A program made the position numbers and the translations under genes. DNA of 28,288 nt, taken from Alphaproteobacteria bacterium UBA4588 (GTDB taxonomy: Bacteria > Pseudomonadota > Alphaproteobacteria > Puniceispirillales > Puniceispirillaceae). Each line of letters begins with the position of its first letter. The first letter of the stretch is position 1. The notes beneath the pieces are model-generated. The model was not told where the DNA came from and made no database searches. It saw only the letters and a program-made list of their open reading frames with translations. The stretch spans positions 1-28,288 of the forward strand of contig DGJU01000025.1 of the NCBI GenBank assembly GCA_002387605.1, read 5' to 3'. Shown here piece after piece: positions 8,009 through 15,898 of this stretch.

Positions 8009-9121
8009 ATGTGGGGCACGATTGCCAACCTTGTTCAAGCTCTGCCTGCAGAGACAGCGCATAAGATTGCGGTAAAATCCTTGCGGGCCGGTCTTGCGCC
8101 GGTGCCCGATACGGTGCTGTTGCCTGTATCTTGTTCTGGCCTATCATTTGACAATCCGCTTGGCCTTGCGGCCGGATTTGATAAAAATGCAGAATGCTAT
8201 GATGGCGCGTTTCGGCTTGGTTTTGGGGCTGTTGAGGTAGGGACTATCACGCCTCAACCTCAGCCCGGTAATCCGCGCCCACGGGTTTTTCGGCTGCCAG
8301 ATGATAAGGCTGTCATTAACAGATATGGGTTTAATTCCAAAGGGATGAGCTATGCTGCTGGTCAGCTTGCGCCCCGAAAACAAGATGGTCGCTCGCCTGG
8401 TATCCTTGGCGTGAATATCGGCGCGAATAAACTTAGTCAGGATAAGGTGCAGGATTATTACAGCACCGCAAAAAAGCTGGCAGAATATGCTGATTACCTG
8501 ACTGTTAATCTATCCTCTCCGAATACGCCCGGTTTGCGCGACCTTCAGCACGAAGATGCTCTGGTGCGAACGCTGGATGCTGTGTTTCAGGGATGTAGGG
8601 ACGCGCGGGTGAGTTTGCCTGTCTTCGTGAAGCTTGCGCCGGACCTGAGCGAAGAAGAGCTTTGCCGTACGCTTGACTGGGCAAGCGGGCGCGCGGTGAA
8701 TGGCTTTGTGCTCACAAATACAACGATTGCCCGCCCGGACAGCCTGAAAAGCACTGCAAAGGGTGAGGCTGGCGGGCTGTCAGGCGCGCCGTTAACCCAT
8801 AAATCGCTATCAATGCTTGCCTGTGCTGCCCGTCATCTTGACGATTCTGGCCTCACCGATATGGCGCTGATCGGCGTGGGCGGTATTGCAAATGGCAGGC
8901 AGGCTTATGCCCGTATTCTCGCCGGCGCAGACCTCATCCAGCTTTATACCTCTCTTAGCTTAAACGGGCCCTATGCCGCGCATCATGTGCTAACGGGTTT
9001 GCGTGCCTGCCTGACGGCGGACGGGCTAACAAGCCTTGCTGAGGCTAAAGGTCAGATAAAGAAGGCCGATGCGGCGGAAGCCCATGCTGAACATGTGTGG
9101 AAAATTGCATCAGCGCAATAA
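8009..9121 (+). CDS. pyrD: Dihydroorotate dehydrogenase (quinone), class 2
   Basis: Oxidises dihydroorotate to orotate in pyrimidine synthesis and passes electrons to quinone at the inner membrane. The 370-residue protein has the class 2 N-terminal helical extension that docks to the membrane, the FMN-site motif GFDKN (56-60), NRYGFNSKG (104-112), and the active-site segment NLSSPNTPGLR (167-177). Ser170 is the expected catalytic base, and a GVGGI phosphate-binding loop lies near residue 290. The start ATG has GGGAGG nine bases upstream. An ATG at 8004, immediately followed by TAA, overlaps this start by one base. The 3' end overlaps a convergent ribbon-helix-helix gene by 77 bases. Probably in one operon with lysK. 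Confidence 0.96.
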   Translation: MWGTIANLVQALPAETAHKIAVKSLRAGLAPVPDTVLLPVSCSGLSFDNPLGLAAGFDKNAECYDGAFRLGFGAVEVGTITPQPQPGNPRPRVFRLPDDKAVINRYGFNSKGMSYAAGQLAPRKQDGRSPGILGVNIGANKLSQDKVQDYYSTAKKLAEYADYLTVNLSSPNTPGLRDLQHEDALVRTLDAVFQGCRDARVSLPVFVKLAPDLSEEELCRTLDWASGRAVNGFVLTNTTIARPDSLKSTAKGEAGGLSGAPLTHKSLSMLACAARHLDDSGLTDMALIGVGGIANGRQAYARILAGADLIQLYTSLSLNGPYAAHHVLTGLRACLTADGLTSLAEAKGQIKKADAAEAHAEHVWKIASAQ

Positions 9122-9431
9122 GTAGGCAGTTAAAGGCTGGTGCCGGGGGATGATGCATAAGGTTAGGTGACTGGACAGTCTGAGATGCTATTGTTAGTGA
9201 GTTATCTGCCATGGTTCGAAAATAAAGTAACAAGAACATCCTGATAGCCTGAACCAGACGCAGGTCGCCGCGCCGGCTATCAAGTTCTGTGCAGAGAAGT
9301 GAAAGCGTAATATTTTCCAAGGCGAGAAGCGCATCAACAGAGCGCCACTCGTAGGATTCTAGTTTAATTGTGGTGCGTCTACGCGGTAGGCTAACATTGC
9401 GTTTCTGCATCGAAATGGGTAAAGGTGACAT
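9045..9431 (-). CDS. Ribbon-helix-helix (RHH_4-like) domain protein
   Basis: A 128-residue protein, probably a DNA-binding regulator. Residues 10-70 fit the alphaproteobacterial RHH_4 pattern: a basic KRNVSLPRRRTTIKLE strand, WRSVDALLALENITLS as the first helix, and a second helix ending QAIRMFLLLYFR. The last 55 or so residues look unconserved, and the final 25 codons lie antisense to the 3' end of pyrD. No Shine-Dalgarno site is visible before ATG 9431 or the in-frame ATG 9410. A TATTAT box on this strand at 9448-9443 would put a transcript start only a few bases before ATG 9431, so translation from a very short leader is possible. The domain call comes from pattern recognition only. Confidence 0.68.
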   Translation of the reverse strand: MSPLPISMQKRNVSLPRRRTTIKLESYEWRSVDALLALENITLSLLCTELDSRRGDLRLVQAIRMFLLLYFRTMADNSLTIASQTVQSPNLMHHPPAPAFNCLLIALMQFSTHVQHGLPPHRPSLSDL

Positions 9432-9473
9432 AGACCAAAGGTATAATATACACCTTAATAAATCGTAAATATT

Positions 9474-9498
9474 TAGAATTGTGTGCAGAGAAATTCTA
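9474..9498. repeat. Inverted repeat upstream of the RHH gene
   Basis: TAGAATT (9474-9480), 11 spacer bases, AATTCTA (9492-9498): perfect seven-base arms. It lies 43 bases upstream of the RHH gene start and about 50 bases upstream of the rpmB promoter. No T run follows, so an operator is more likely than a terminator, possibly for the RHH protein itself. That link is inference. Confidence 0.4.
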
Positions 9499-9544
9499 GC
9501 GCAAGCATATCAACTCTCCTGCGATGCTTCTGCTATCTGGCCCC

Positions 9545-9573
9545 TTGACCTTGCATATGCTTTAGACTATAAA
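9545..9573 (+). promoter_or_regulatory. Housekeeping promoter of rpmB
   Basis: TTGACC at 9545-9550, a 17-base spacer and TATAAA at 9568-9573. Both boxes match the sigma-70 consensus at five of six positions. The start of rpmB is 107 bases further on, giving an untranslated leader of about 100 bases. Confidence 0.6.
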
Positions 9574-9679
9574 CCAGCCCTCAATCAGCGGAGATGCGTG
9601 TGGCGCGTGCTTATTGGTATTTAAGGGCGCGCACCGTAAGATCCTAACACATCGAAATACACAAATAAGGAGTGTGGTG

Positions 9680-9964
9680 ATGTCAAAGCGGTGTCAAATT
9701 ACCGGAAAAGGCGTAATGTCTGGCAACAATGTCAGTCATGCGAAAAACCGCACACGTCGTCGGTTCCTCCCAAACCTTCAGCAGACTTCCATGTCATCTG
9801 AGATTCTGGGTCGTACTATCAGCATGCGGGTAAGCACCAGTGCAATCCGGACAGTTGAAAAGCATGGCGGGTTAGATACATTCCTGCTTCAGGCTCGTAA
9901 CTCAGAGCTCGCTGATGAAGCCCGTGCCCTTAAGCGTGAAATTCTGGCTGTCGCGTCAGCCTAA
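9680..9964 (+). CDS. rpmB: Large ribosomal subunit protein bL28
   Basis: Component of the 50S ribosomal subunit. The 94-residue protein opens with SKRCQITGKGVMSGNNVSHAKNRT-type sequence, followed by TRRRFLPNLQ, both hallmarks of bL28. It is basic at the N-terminus and ends in a helical segment typical of the alphaproteobacterial form. ATG 9680 has AAGGAG seven bases upstream, so I reject the open reading frame running 22 codons further upstream. Single-gene transcription unit with its own promoter and a strong terminator. Confidence 0.97.
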   Translation: MSKRCQITGKGVMSGNNVSHAKNRTRRRFLPNLQQTSMSSEILGRTISMRVSTSAIRTVEKHGGLDTFLLQARNSELADEARALKREILAVASA

Positions 9965-9987
9965 CTAATTCCCTGATTTTACAGGTT

Positions 9988-10025
9988 AAAACACCTCTTT
10001 TTAGTGAAAAGGAGGTGTTTTTTTA
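9988..10025 (+). terminator. Bidirectional intrinsic terminator (rpmB / cobT)
   Basis: ACACCTCTTTTT (9991-10002), an AGTG loop, AAAAGGAGGTGT (10007-10018): a twelve-pair stem with one G-T pair. A T run follows it on the plus strand and an A run (AAAA) precedes it. It therefore reads as a terminator in both directions, serving rpmB and the convergent cobT that ends at 10045. Confidence 0.88.
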
Positions 10026-10044
10026 TATGCTGAAGATGGAGGGA

Positions 10045-11910
10045 TTAGCCGGCTTTTTTGCGGCGCATCCCTTTTTTGGGTGTTTCATCAAACAGGTCAG
10101 CAAGTTCTGACATGACTGTGCCCCCGAGCTGGTCAACATCTGTAATGGTAACAGCGCGCTGATAATATCGGGTCACATCATGGCCAATACCAATTGCCAG
10201 CAACTGCACAGGAGACCGTGTCTCAATCATCTCGATGGTTGAGCGTAAGTGTTTTTCAAGATAATTGCCGCTATTTGATGACAGGGTCGAATCATCAACC
10301 GGCGCGCCATCTGAAATCACCATCATGATTCGTCTATCTTCTGGCCGTGATATTAGCCTGTCATGCGCCCAGACAAGGGCTTCACCATCGATATTTTCCT
10401 TCAAGATGCCCTCACGAAGCATCAGGCCGAGCGCTTTGCGTGACCGCCGCCATGGCTGATCAGCTGATTTATAGATGATATGCCGTAAATCATTTAGCCT
10501 GCCAGGGGCTGCTGGCTTGCCAGCTCCTTGCCATGCTTCACGCGACTTGCCGCCTTTCCACGCGCGTGTTGTAAAGCCGAGAATTTCGACTTTCACACCG
10601 CACCGCTCAAGCGTACGCGCGAGAATATCAGCTGTTACAGCCGCAATCGTGATTGGCCGGCCGCGCATAGATCCTGAATTATCAAGCAGAAGAGTAACGA
10701 TAGTATCGCGGAATTTAGTATCCTGCTCCTGCTTGTATGACAGCGCGCTGAGGGGCTGTGTGACAACCCTGTGCAGTTTGCCGGCATCCAGCATTCCCTC
10801 TTCAAGGTCGAATTCCCATGAGCGGTTCTGATAAGCCATCAGCTTTCTTTGGAGCCGGTTTGCCAGCTTGCCAATGGCATGAGTGAGATTATCCATATGA
10901 CGGTCCAGAAGGGCTCTGAGCCTATCGAGTTCTTCGGGATCGCACAGGTCTTGCGCATTTACAATTTCATCATATTGCGCGGTATAAATACGGTAGGCGT
11001 CTGGGTCAAAGGCAGGGTAATTCTGCTGCTGTCCGGGGTCGCCGCCGGGCGATTCGCCGTCGGTCATCCCATCCATTTCTGAATCAGCATCTATCTCAGT
11101 GCTATCATCAGCTGCCATGCCAGCAGCTTCTCCGTCTTGGTCCATGCTCTGACTATCATCGCCGCCACTTTCATCGTCACCAGAAGCAGACTGGGCTTCA
11201 TCAGAGCTACCATCATCTGTAGAGGGGTCATCAGAGCCGTTTTCATCTTCATCATCAGCGTCCTGACCATCATTCGTAGCATCACCAAGATCTGACTGGA
11301 GCTTTCCGATAAGTTTACGGGCAGCATCTGCAAAGCGCGTTTGGTCATCTTCGCACTTTCGCATTTCTTCGATAATATCGCCGGCCCGATTGGTAATCCA
11401 TGGCCGCCACAAATCCATCACCATTTCGGTACTTGGCGGTGGCTTCTGGCCGGTCAGCGCTTCACGTATCATCAGCCTGACAGCTTCGGCGACAGCGCCA
11501 TCATCACCGCTATCAGGAGCGCCAATGGTTGTGTGGGCATAACGTTGCTCAAGGCGCTTGGTAAGATTGCCTTTCACTCCTGCCATATTATTAGCGCCGA
11601 TGGCTTCTACGCGGGCGCCTTCAGCGGCTTCGAAAATGGCTTTGGCAGCAGGCGCTGTTGGGCACCGCCGCTTATGGGTACGCTCATTATGATGGGCAAG
11701 CCAGAGACCGGCTGAATCTGCTGCTCCGCGGCTATCTGCTTTTGCGGCTGTGGAATGTTCACGCGGCAGGGCGGGGAGTCTGATTTCAGTTTTACCGATA
11801 TGAGTATCAGTTCCGGCATAACGCACAGGCGCTTCTACACCGCCCGCAAGCGCACGAAGGCTGGCAGCGTTGGCTTTCTGAAATTCACTTGGCTCTTTTG
11901 GGTTGCTCAC
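10045..11910 (-). CDS. cobT: Cobaltochelatase subunit CobT-like (von Willebrand A domain)
   Basis: In aerobic cobalamin synthesis CobT works with CobS (an AAA+ ATPase) and CobN to insert cobalt into the corrin ring. The 621-residue protein has a conserved N-terminal region, a strongly acidic Asp/Glu/Ser-rich linker at about 208-292, and a C-terminal von Willebrand A domain with an intact MIDAS motif, DNSGS (410-414). The start is GTG 11910: no in-frame ATG occurs until Met110, and the preceding residues fit the family. It lies 18 bases after cobS. No cobN or other cobalamin gene is in the window, so the cobS-cobT pair may serve another metal-insertion or chaperone task. The family is firm; the role here is open. 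Confidence 0.9.
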   Translation of the reverse strand: MSNPKEPSEFQKANAASLRALAGGVEAPVRYAGTDTHIGKTEIRLPALPREHSTAAKADSRGAADSAGLWLAHHNERTHKRRCPTAPAAKAIFEAAEGARVEAIGANNMAGVKGNLTKRLEQRYAHTTIGAPDSGDDGAVAEAVRLMIREALTGQKPPPSTEMVMDLWRPWITNRAGDIIEEMRKCEDDQTRFADAARKLIGKLQSDLGDATNDGQDADDEDENGSDDPSTDDGSSDEAQSASGDDESGGDDSQSMDQDGEAAGMAADDSTEIDADSEMDGMTDGESPGGDPGQQQNYPAFDPDAYRIYTAQYDEIVNAQDLCDPEELDRLRALLDRHMDNLTHAIGKLANRLQRKLMAYQNRSWEFDLEEGMLDAGKLHRVVTQPLSALSYKQEQDTKFRDTIVTLLLDNSGSMRGRPITIAAVTADILARTLERCGVKVEILGFTTRAWKGGKSREAWQGAGKPAAPGRLNDLRHIIYKSADQPWRRSRKALGLMLREGILKENIDGEALVWAHDRLISRPEDRRIMMVISDGAPVDDSTLSSNSGNYLEKHLRSTIEMIETRSPVQLLAIGIGHDVTRYYQRAVTITDVDQLGGTVMSELADLFDETPKKGMRRKKAG

Positions 11911-11928
11911 AAAATTATACCATGAGGC

Positions 11929-12933
11929 CTAGGATGCTTTTTGCGCGAGTGAGGGCGCTTCGGGCAGTTCAATATCAAACACACGCTGATAATATTCAGC
12001 TAGAACAGGGCGCTCAATTTCATCACATTTATTCAGGAAGCTCAACCGGAAGGCAAGTGTGATATCATCGAAGATACGGGCGTTTTCAGCCCATGTAAGC
12101 ACTGTCCGCGGTGACATAACAGTTGATAGATCGCCTGCCATAAATCCTTTGCGGGTCATATCTGCCATCCGTACCATCTGGTCTATCTGTTTCTGACCTT
12201 CTGGAGTGTTATAGCTTTTTTGTTTTGCCAGAATGATATTCACTTCATCCTGATGCGGCAGATAATTCAATGTTGTGACGATAGACCATCTATCCATCTG
12301 ACCCTGATTGATTTGTTGGGTGCCGTGATAAAGGCCTGTTGTATCGCCAAGACCAACAGTGTTAGCTGTCGCAAATAACCGGAAATAAGGGTTTGGCGTG
12401 ATGACGCGGCTAGTGTCGAGCAATGTCAGCTTGCCATCGACTTCTAAAATACGCTGAATCACAAACATCACATCAGCGCGTCCTGCATCATATTCATCAA
12501 AAACCAGTGCCACACAGTTCTGCAGCGCCCATGGCAGGATTCCCTCGCGGAATTCGGTTACCTGTTTGCCTTCTTTCAGGATGATGGCGTCTTTACCGAT
12601 CAGATCAATCCGGCTGACATGGCTATCAAGATTGACCCGCATGCAAGGCCAGTTTAGCCGCGCGGCGACCTGTTCGATATGGGTTGACTTGCCCGTTCCA
12701 TGATAACCTTGCACCATTACCCGGCGGTTATGGCTAAAGCCGGCCAGAATAGCGAGCGTCGTGTCTTTGTCAAACTGGTAGTCAGGGTCGATTGCTGGCA
12801 CATATTCTGATGTCGTTGAGAAGGCCGGGACCATCATATCGAGATCGATACCAAATGTCTGGCGAACATTTACTTCAGTGTCAGGGGCGGACAGGCTATG
12901 TGCTGGACGGCCATGGGTCATTTGATCAGACAT
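11929..12933 (-). CDS. cobS: Cobaltochelatase AAA+ ATPase subunit CobS-like
   Basis: AAA+ (MoxR-type) ATPase that partners CobT to drive metal insertion into a tetrapyrrole. The 334-residue chain has Walker A GYHGTGKS (76-83), a Walker B ending VFDEYDAG near residue 145, and a sensor-type segment RLFATANTVGLGDTTGLYHG. Length and the opening segment ending TFGIDLDMMVPAF are typical of CobS. GGAGAAG lies upstream of the start. First gene of a two-gene unit with cobT and downstream of the J-domain gene on the same strand. This J protein-cobS-cobT order next to bolA recurs in alphaproteobacteria, as far as I recall. Confidence 0.93.
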   Translation of the reverse strand: MSDQMTHGRPAHSLSAPDTEVNVRQTFGIDLDMMVPAFSTTSEYVPAIDPDYQFDKDTTLAILAGFSHNRRVMVQGYHGTGKSTHIEQVAARLNWPCMRVNLDSHVSRIDLIGKDAIILKEGKQVTEFREGILPWALQNCVALVFDEYDAGRADVMFVIQRILEVDGKLTLLDTSRVITPNPYFRLFATANTVGLGDTTGLYHGTQQINQGQMDRWSIVTTLNYLPHQDEVNIILAKQKSYNTPEGQKQIDQMVRMADMTRKGFMAGDLSTVMSPRTVLTWAENARIFDDITLAFRLSFLNKCDEIERPVLAEYYQRVFDIELPEAPSLAQKAS

Positions 12934-13038
12934 TTATTTCTTCTCCGGAAAATAGGTACGCTCATAAGGTAGGCACGTAAGTAACGTCGGTCTTTTTTGC
13001 TGTTTTGCAAGTGCAGTTAAAGAACTGTTTTACGCATA

Positions 13039-13617
13039 TTAGGCAATTGTTGGTTTCAGATTTATCGCTTTTTTGCGCAAAACGGAATAGGCTAGATTGA
13101 TTTCCTTGAAACGTTCCTCTGCCTTTGGGTCAGACTTATTATGATCTGGGTGATATTGTTTGGCGAGTTCATTGTATCTTTGCTTAACAGATGTGGGGTC
13201 AGAATCGGGTGAAATATCAAAAAGTGCCCATGCCTCTCGCTCTTCACTATCCATCTCTTTGAGCTTTGCATGCGTTTCAGCTGAGCCACCATCAAAGAAA
13301 CCGAAGGGATCTTTTAGAGACCCTTCTGCTGTAAAGCCCGGCCCAGATCCAAACTTCCAGCTTGGGCGCTCCCATGTCGTAGCGCGCCTGATTTCTGCTT
13401 CTAGTGCGTCGCCTTCAAGCCCATCATAATAATTCCAGTGACTATTATAGGCGCGCACATGGTCAAGGCAAAACCAGATATGGCTGCGCAACTCCTGTCT
13501 GTTTTTCGGCGCAGGATAATAGCCGTCTTCAGCACAGCCTTGCGACATGCATAGGCGCGTACCATCAGCGCGCATTTCTTGCTGCCCGTCTTTATTACGA
13601 AGATTTAGTTCTGGCAT
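13039..13617 (-). CDS. J-domain (DnaJ-family) protein with N-terminal Cys region
   Basis: Probable DnaK co-chaperone. The J domain is at the C-terminus: LFDISPDSDPTSVKQRYN, then the essential HPD motif within KQYHPDHN, then ERFKEINLAYSVL. The N-terminal part holds cysteines in CMSQGC followed by YYPAPKNRQELR and WFCLDHV, which is typical of a conserved alphaproteobacterial J-protein family. The cysteines may bind metal, which is inference. ATG 13632 is also in frame and would add five residues. I prefer ATG 13617 because GGGAC lies nine bases upstream of it. Divergent from bolA across about 140 bases and upstream of cobS. The partner substrate is unknown. Confidence 0.88.
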   Translation of the reverse strand: MPELNLRNKDGQQEMRADGTRLCMSQGCAEDGYYPAPKNRQELRSHIWFCLDHVRAYNSHWNYYDGLEGDALEAEIRRATTWERPSWKFGSGPGFTAEGSLKDPFGFFDGGSAETHAKLKEMDSEEREAWALFDISPDSDPTSVKQRYNELAKQYHPDHNKSDPKAEERFKEINLAYSVLRKKAINLKPTIA

Positions 13618-13695
13618 TGCTTTTCGTCCCATAGGCAGGGAGTATAAGGCTGACAGGCCTTATATCAAGCTGGCCTCGCGAAAATTTACCAGTTT

Positions 13696-13724
13696 TTGTC
13701 ACTTCTTTTGATAAAACAGGTAAT
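13696..13724 (+). promoter_or_regulatory. Possible promoter of bolA
   Basis: TTGTCA at 13696-13701, a 17-base spacer, GGTAAT at 13719-13724, about 33 bases before the bolA start. The -35 matches five of six consensus positions and the -10 four of six. Assigned by eye only. Confidence 0.35.
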
Positions 13725-13756
13725 GAATAGCAGATAGGTAAGGACGAGCCCGTAAT

Positions 13757-14017
13757 ATGTCAGTCGCAGATGAAATTTCCCGCCGCCTCAGTGCAGCTTT
13801 TCAGCCAACCCATCTGAGTGTTGAAGATGTTAGTTGGCAACATGCTGGTCATGCTGCTGCCCCTAGTGGCGGCGAATCACATTTTAATGTTGATATCGTA
13901 TCAGCGGCTTTTGCCGGTAAAAACCGGGTTATGTGTCACAGATTGGTAACGGCCGAGCTTGCAGACCTTCTAGCGGGTCCTATTCACGCCCTGCAATTAA
14001 GCACAAAATCAGCCTAA
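13757..14017 (+). CDS. bolA: BolA family protein
   Basis: Small cytosolic protein of 86 residues. BolA proteins bind [2Fe-2S] clusters together with monothiol glutaredoxins and affect iron homeostasis, cell shape and stress responses. The family pattern is clear: HAGHAA, then ESHFNVDIVSAAFAGK, then MCHRLVTAELADL and a closing IHALQL. The conserved histidines of the BolA fold are present. It diverges from the J-protein gene, and its TAA stop directly abuts the stop of the convergent DUF2889 gene with no bases between. Whether it has a regulatory or Fe-S trafficking role cannot be read from the sequence. Confidence 0.93.
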   Translation: MSVADEISRRLSAAFQPTHLSVEDVSWQHAGHAAAPSGGESHFNVDIVSAAFAGKNRVMCHRLVTAELADLLAGPIHALQLSTKSA

Positions 14018-14569
14018 TTACTGTTGTGCCGGCTCTTCTTCTTCTGCATAGGCAATGCAACTATTTGTCAGGCTTGGTAGCGGTGTGCTGATATTTGACT
14101 GTCCAAGGGATGTGTCCTCCCCTGACTCCCGATTTGCTTTGGCTTTCTCGCCATACAGGGTCTGAAAAGCTGTTGTTGCCATAGGGCCCATTAATTCGGT
14201 GATGTGGGTACAGCCTTTTGGCCCGCCAATCGCTTGCTGGACTTTGCGTTTCCAGCCCGGTCCAATTGTTAGTCCGATAAGGCCTTTAATATTTTCAGCG
14301 CCTTTTGGGCAAATTTGGTAGGGACCTGATAGCGTAACAGCTTCTGCATCGCGAATGGTCAGCGAAAAATCAATAGTGATGCGAACCTGCATATGATGAA
14401 TATGCTCGCCTGCCTTTAAGGTGCCATGCGTGGATGACGGGAAATCATAACTCTTCGTGTCACGCAACTCTCCTTCGATATCCAGCATCCCATCTGCGCG
14501 GGCATACCCCTCGCATTTAATCCGCCTGATATGGCTCAATGAGCGGTCAACTGGCTCTGATAATCCCAT
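14018..14569 (-). CDS. DUF2889 family protein, function unknown
   Basis: A 183-residue cytosolic protein of unknown function matching the DUF2889 pattern. It begins RRIKCEGYARADGMLDIEGEL with DTKSYDF, then AGEHIHHMQVRITIDF, LIGLTIGPGW, and GCTHITELMGPMATTAFQT. The tail is variable and ends in acidic residues. The conserved Cys-His in GCTH and the HIHHM segment suggest metal binding, but that is a guess. ATG 14569 is chosen over ATG 14614 because AAGGAT lies six bases upstream and the family begins near there. It abuts bolA tail to tail. The upstream aroK-aroB-CorC operon runs in the same direction and ends 66 bases before this start, so read-through is possible. Confidence 0.85.
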   Translation of the reverse strand: MGLSEPVDRSLSHIRRIKCEGYARADGMLDIEGELRDTKSYDFPSSTHGTLKAGEHIHHMQVRITIDFSLTIRDAEAVTLSGPYQICPKGAENIKGLIGLTIGPGWKRKVQQAIGGPKGCTHITELMGPMATTAFQTLYGEKAKANRESGEDTSLGQSNISTPLPSLTNSCIAYAEEEEPAQQ

Positions 14570-14635
14570 GATTTTATCCTTTTTACGCTCAAATAGGACA
14601 GTAACTGCCCGCATGCTCCAAGAGTATAGTTCGTT

Positions 14636-15898
14636 TTAACGGGCCGCTTGCCACAGCCTAAGAGAGGTTATTTGATTTCCAACACGGTTACGCACCCTGA
14701 AATGCATATTATGAAATTTAAATTCCTGACCGATAAAAGGGATATGCCGACTTTCATAGATAATAAGGCCAGCAATGGTTGCGGCTTGCTCATCAGGTAA
14801 TTCAAGCCCAATTGTCCGGTTCAAGTCGCGAATGGTAACATTGCCGTCAACAATGAATGAGCCGTCTGGCTGGGCCCGGCACCCATCAAGGTCAATATCA
14901 TGTTCATCATCAATGTCGCCGACAATCTCTTCAAGAATATCTTCTAATGTTACAATGCCCCGCAGGTCGCCATATTCATCTACCACGATGGCAAAATGCT
15001 CTCGCCGGCTTCTGAAGGCCTGTAGCTGGTCAAAAAGCTGGGTTGTTTCAGGAATGAAATAGGGTTCTGTCGCAATATCAGAAATTTTTAACTTTCCAAG
15101 CTCTCGGTCGTCATTTTCACCAATCGCACGCAGCAGGGCCTTTACGTGCAGAACGCCAATAATATTTTCAGGCTTTCCGGAATAGACGGGGTGGCGTGTA
15201 TGCGGCGATGTCAGCACAAAGCGCAGGATTTGTTCAGGGTCATCATCAACGCTCAGTGATGACACAGACGCTCTGTGAGTCATGATTTCTTCGACCGTGA
15301 CTTCGCCTAAATCAAGAACAGACGCCAGCATTGCCCCTGTCTCTCGGCCTTCTTCATCTGTTTCATTCACATGTAAATCAATCAGTCCACGCAGCTCTTC
15401 TTCGCGCTTGTCAGTATCACTATCCGGCGTGCCAAGCATAAATACCACAATAGACCTAACAGCCCAGGAAAGGGGGGTTAGCAGAAACACCAGAATCTGC
15501 ACAGTCAACGCAATTTTCAGGGAAAACTTATCGGCATGATTAAACGCATAGCTTTTCGGAAGCACTTCAGCACAAAGCACAAGTACCACAGTCATGAATA
15601 AGGTTGCTAGTACCACGCCTGAATCGCCTGTCAGGGCAATCGCAGCTGATGTGGCAATCGCTGAGGCAAGAACATTCACCGCATTATTGCCAATAAGAAT
15701 GGTGCTGATGAGCTTCTCGCGGTCATGGCGCAACTGTTCAACCCGAATGGCCTGTTTGTTACCTGTTTTGGCAAGCTGGCGTATCCGTGGCTCGGAGGCA
15801 GCTGTAAGGGCTGTCTCGGCACTGGAGAAGAATGCTGAGGCAATAATCAGCAAAATAATTACGCCACCAAGAATAATAGCAGAAAGAGGGTCGCTCAT
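14636..15898 (-). CDS. CorC/HlyC (CNNM-type) membrane protein with CBS domains
   Basis: A 420-residue inner-membrane protein of the UPF0053/CNNM family, linked to magnesium or cobalt efflux. Residues 1-150 form the DUF21 membrane domain, with the first span followed by FFSSAETAL. Two CBS domains follow (about 205-260 and 275-335), the second ending in the typical VTLEDILEEIVGDI. A C-terminal CorC/HlyC domain spans about 345-416. The start ATG shares one base with the aroB stop (TGATG), which suggests coupled translation. Such genes are often called haemolysins, but nothing here shows toxin activity. The association with aroK-aroB is common in alphaproteobacteria. Confidence 0.92.
   Translation of the reverse strand: MSDPLSAIILGGVIILLIIASAFFSSAETALTAASEPRIRQLAKTGNKQAIRVEQLRHDREKLISTILIGNNAVNVLASAIATSAAIALTGDSGVVLATLFMTVVLVLCAEVLPKSYAFNHADKFSLKIALTVQILVFLLTPLSWAVRSIVVFMLGTPDSDTDKREEELRGLIDLHVNETDEEGRETGAMLASVLDLGEVTVEEIMTHRASVSSLSVDDDPEQILRFVLTSPHTRHPVYSGKPENIIGVLHVKALLRAIGENDDRELGKLKISDIATEPYFIPETTQLFDQLQAFRSRREHFAIVVDEYGDLRGIVTLEDILEEIVGDIDDEHDIDLDGCRAQPDGSFIVDGNVTIRDLNRTIGLELPDEQAATIAGLIIYESRHIPFIGQEFKFHNMHFRVRNRVGNQITSLRLWQAAR

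Noticed and set aside
8004..8009. ATG at 8004 as the pyrD start
   Set aside because: It is followed immediately by TAA; the real start is ATG 8009.
11341..11715. 124-codon plus-strand frame inside cobT
   Set aside because: Antisense to the conserved N-terminal half of cobT; no ribosome-binding site or recognisable pattern.
13014..13030. CAGTT-AAAG-AACTG followed by TTTT between cobS and the J-protein gene
   Set aside because: Five A/T-rich pairs only, and no plus-strand gene ends there; not a credible terminator.
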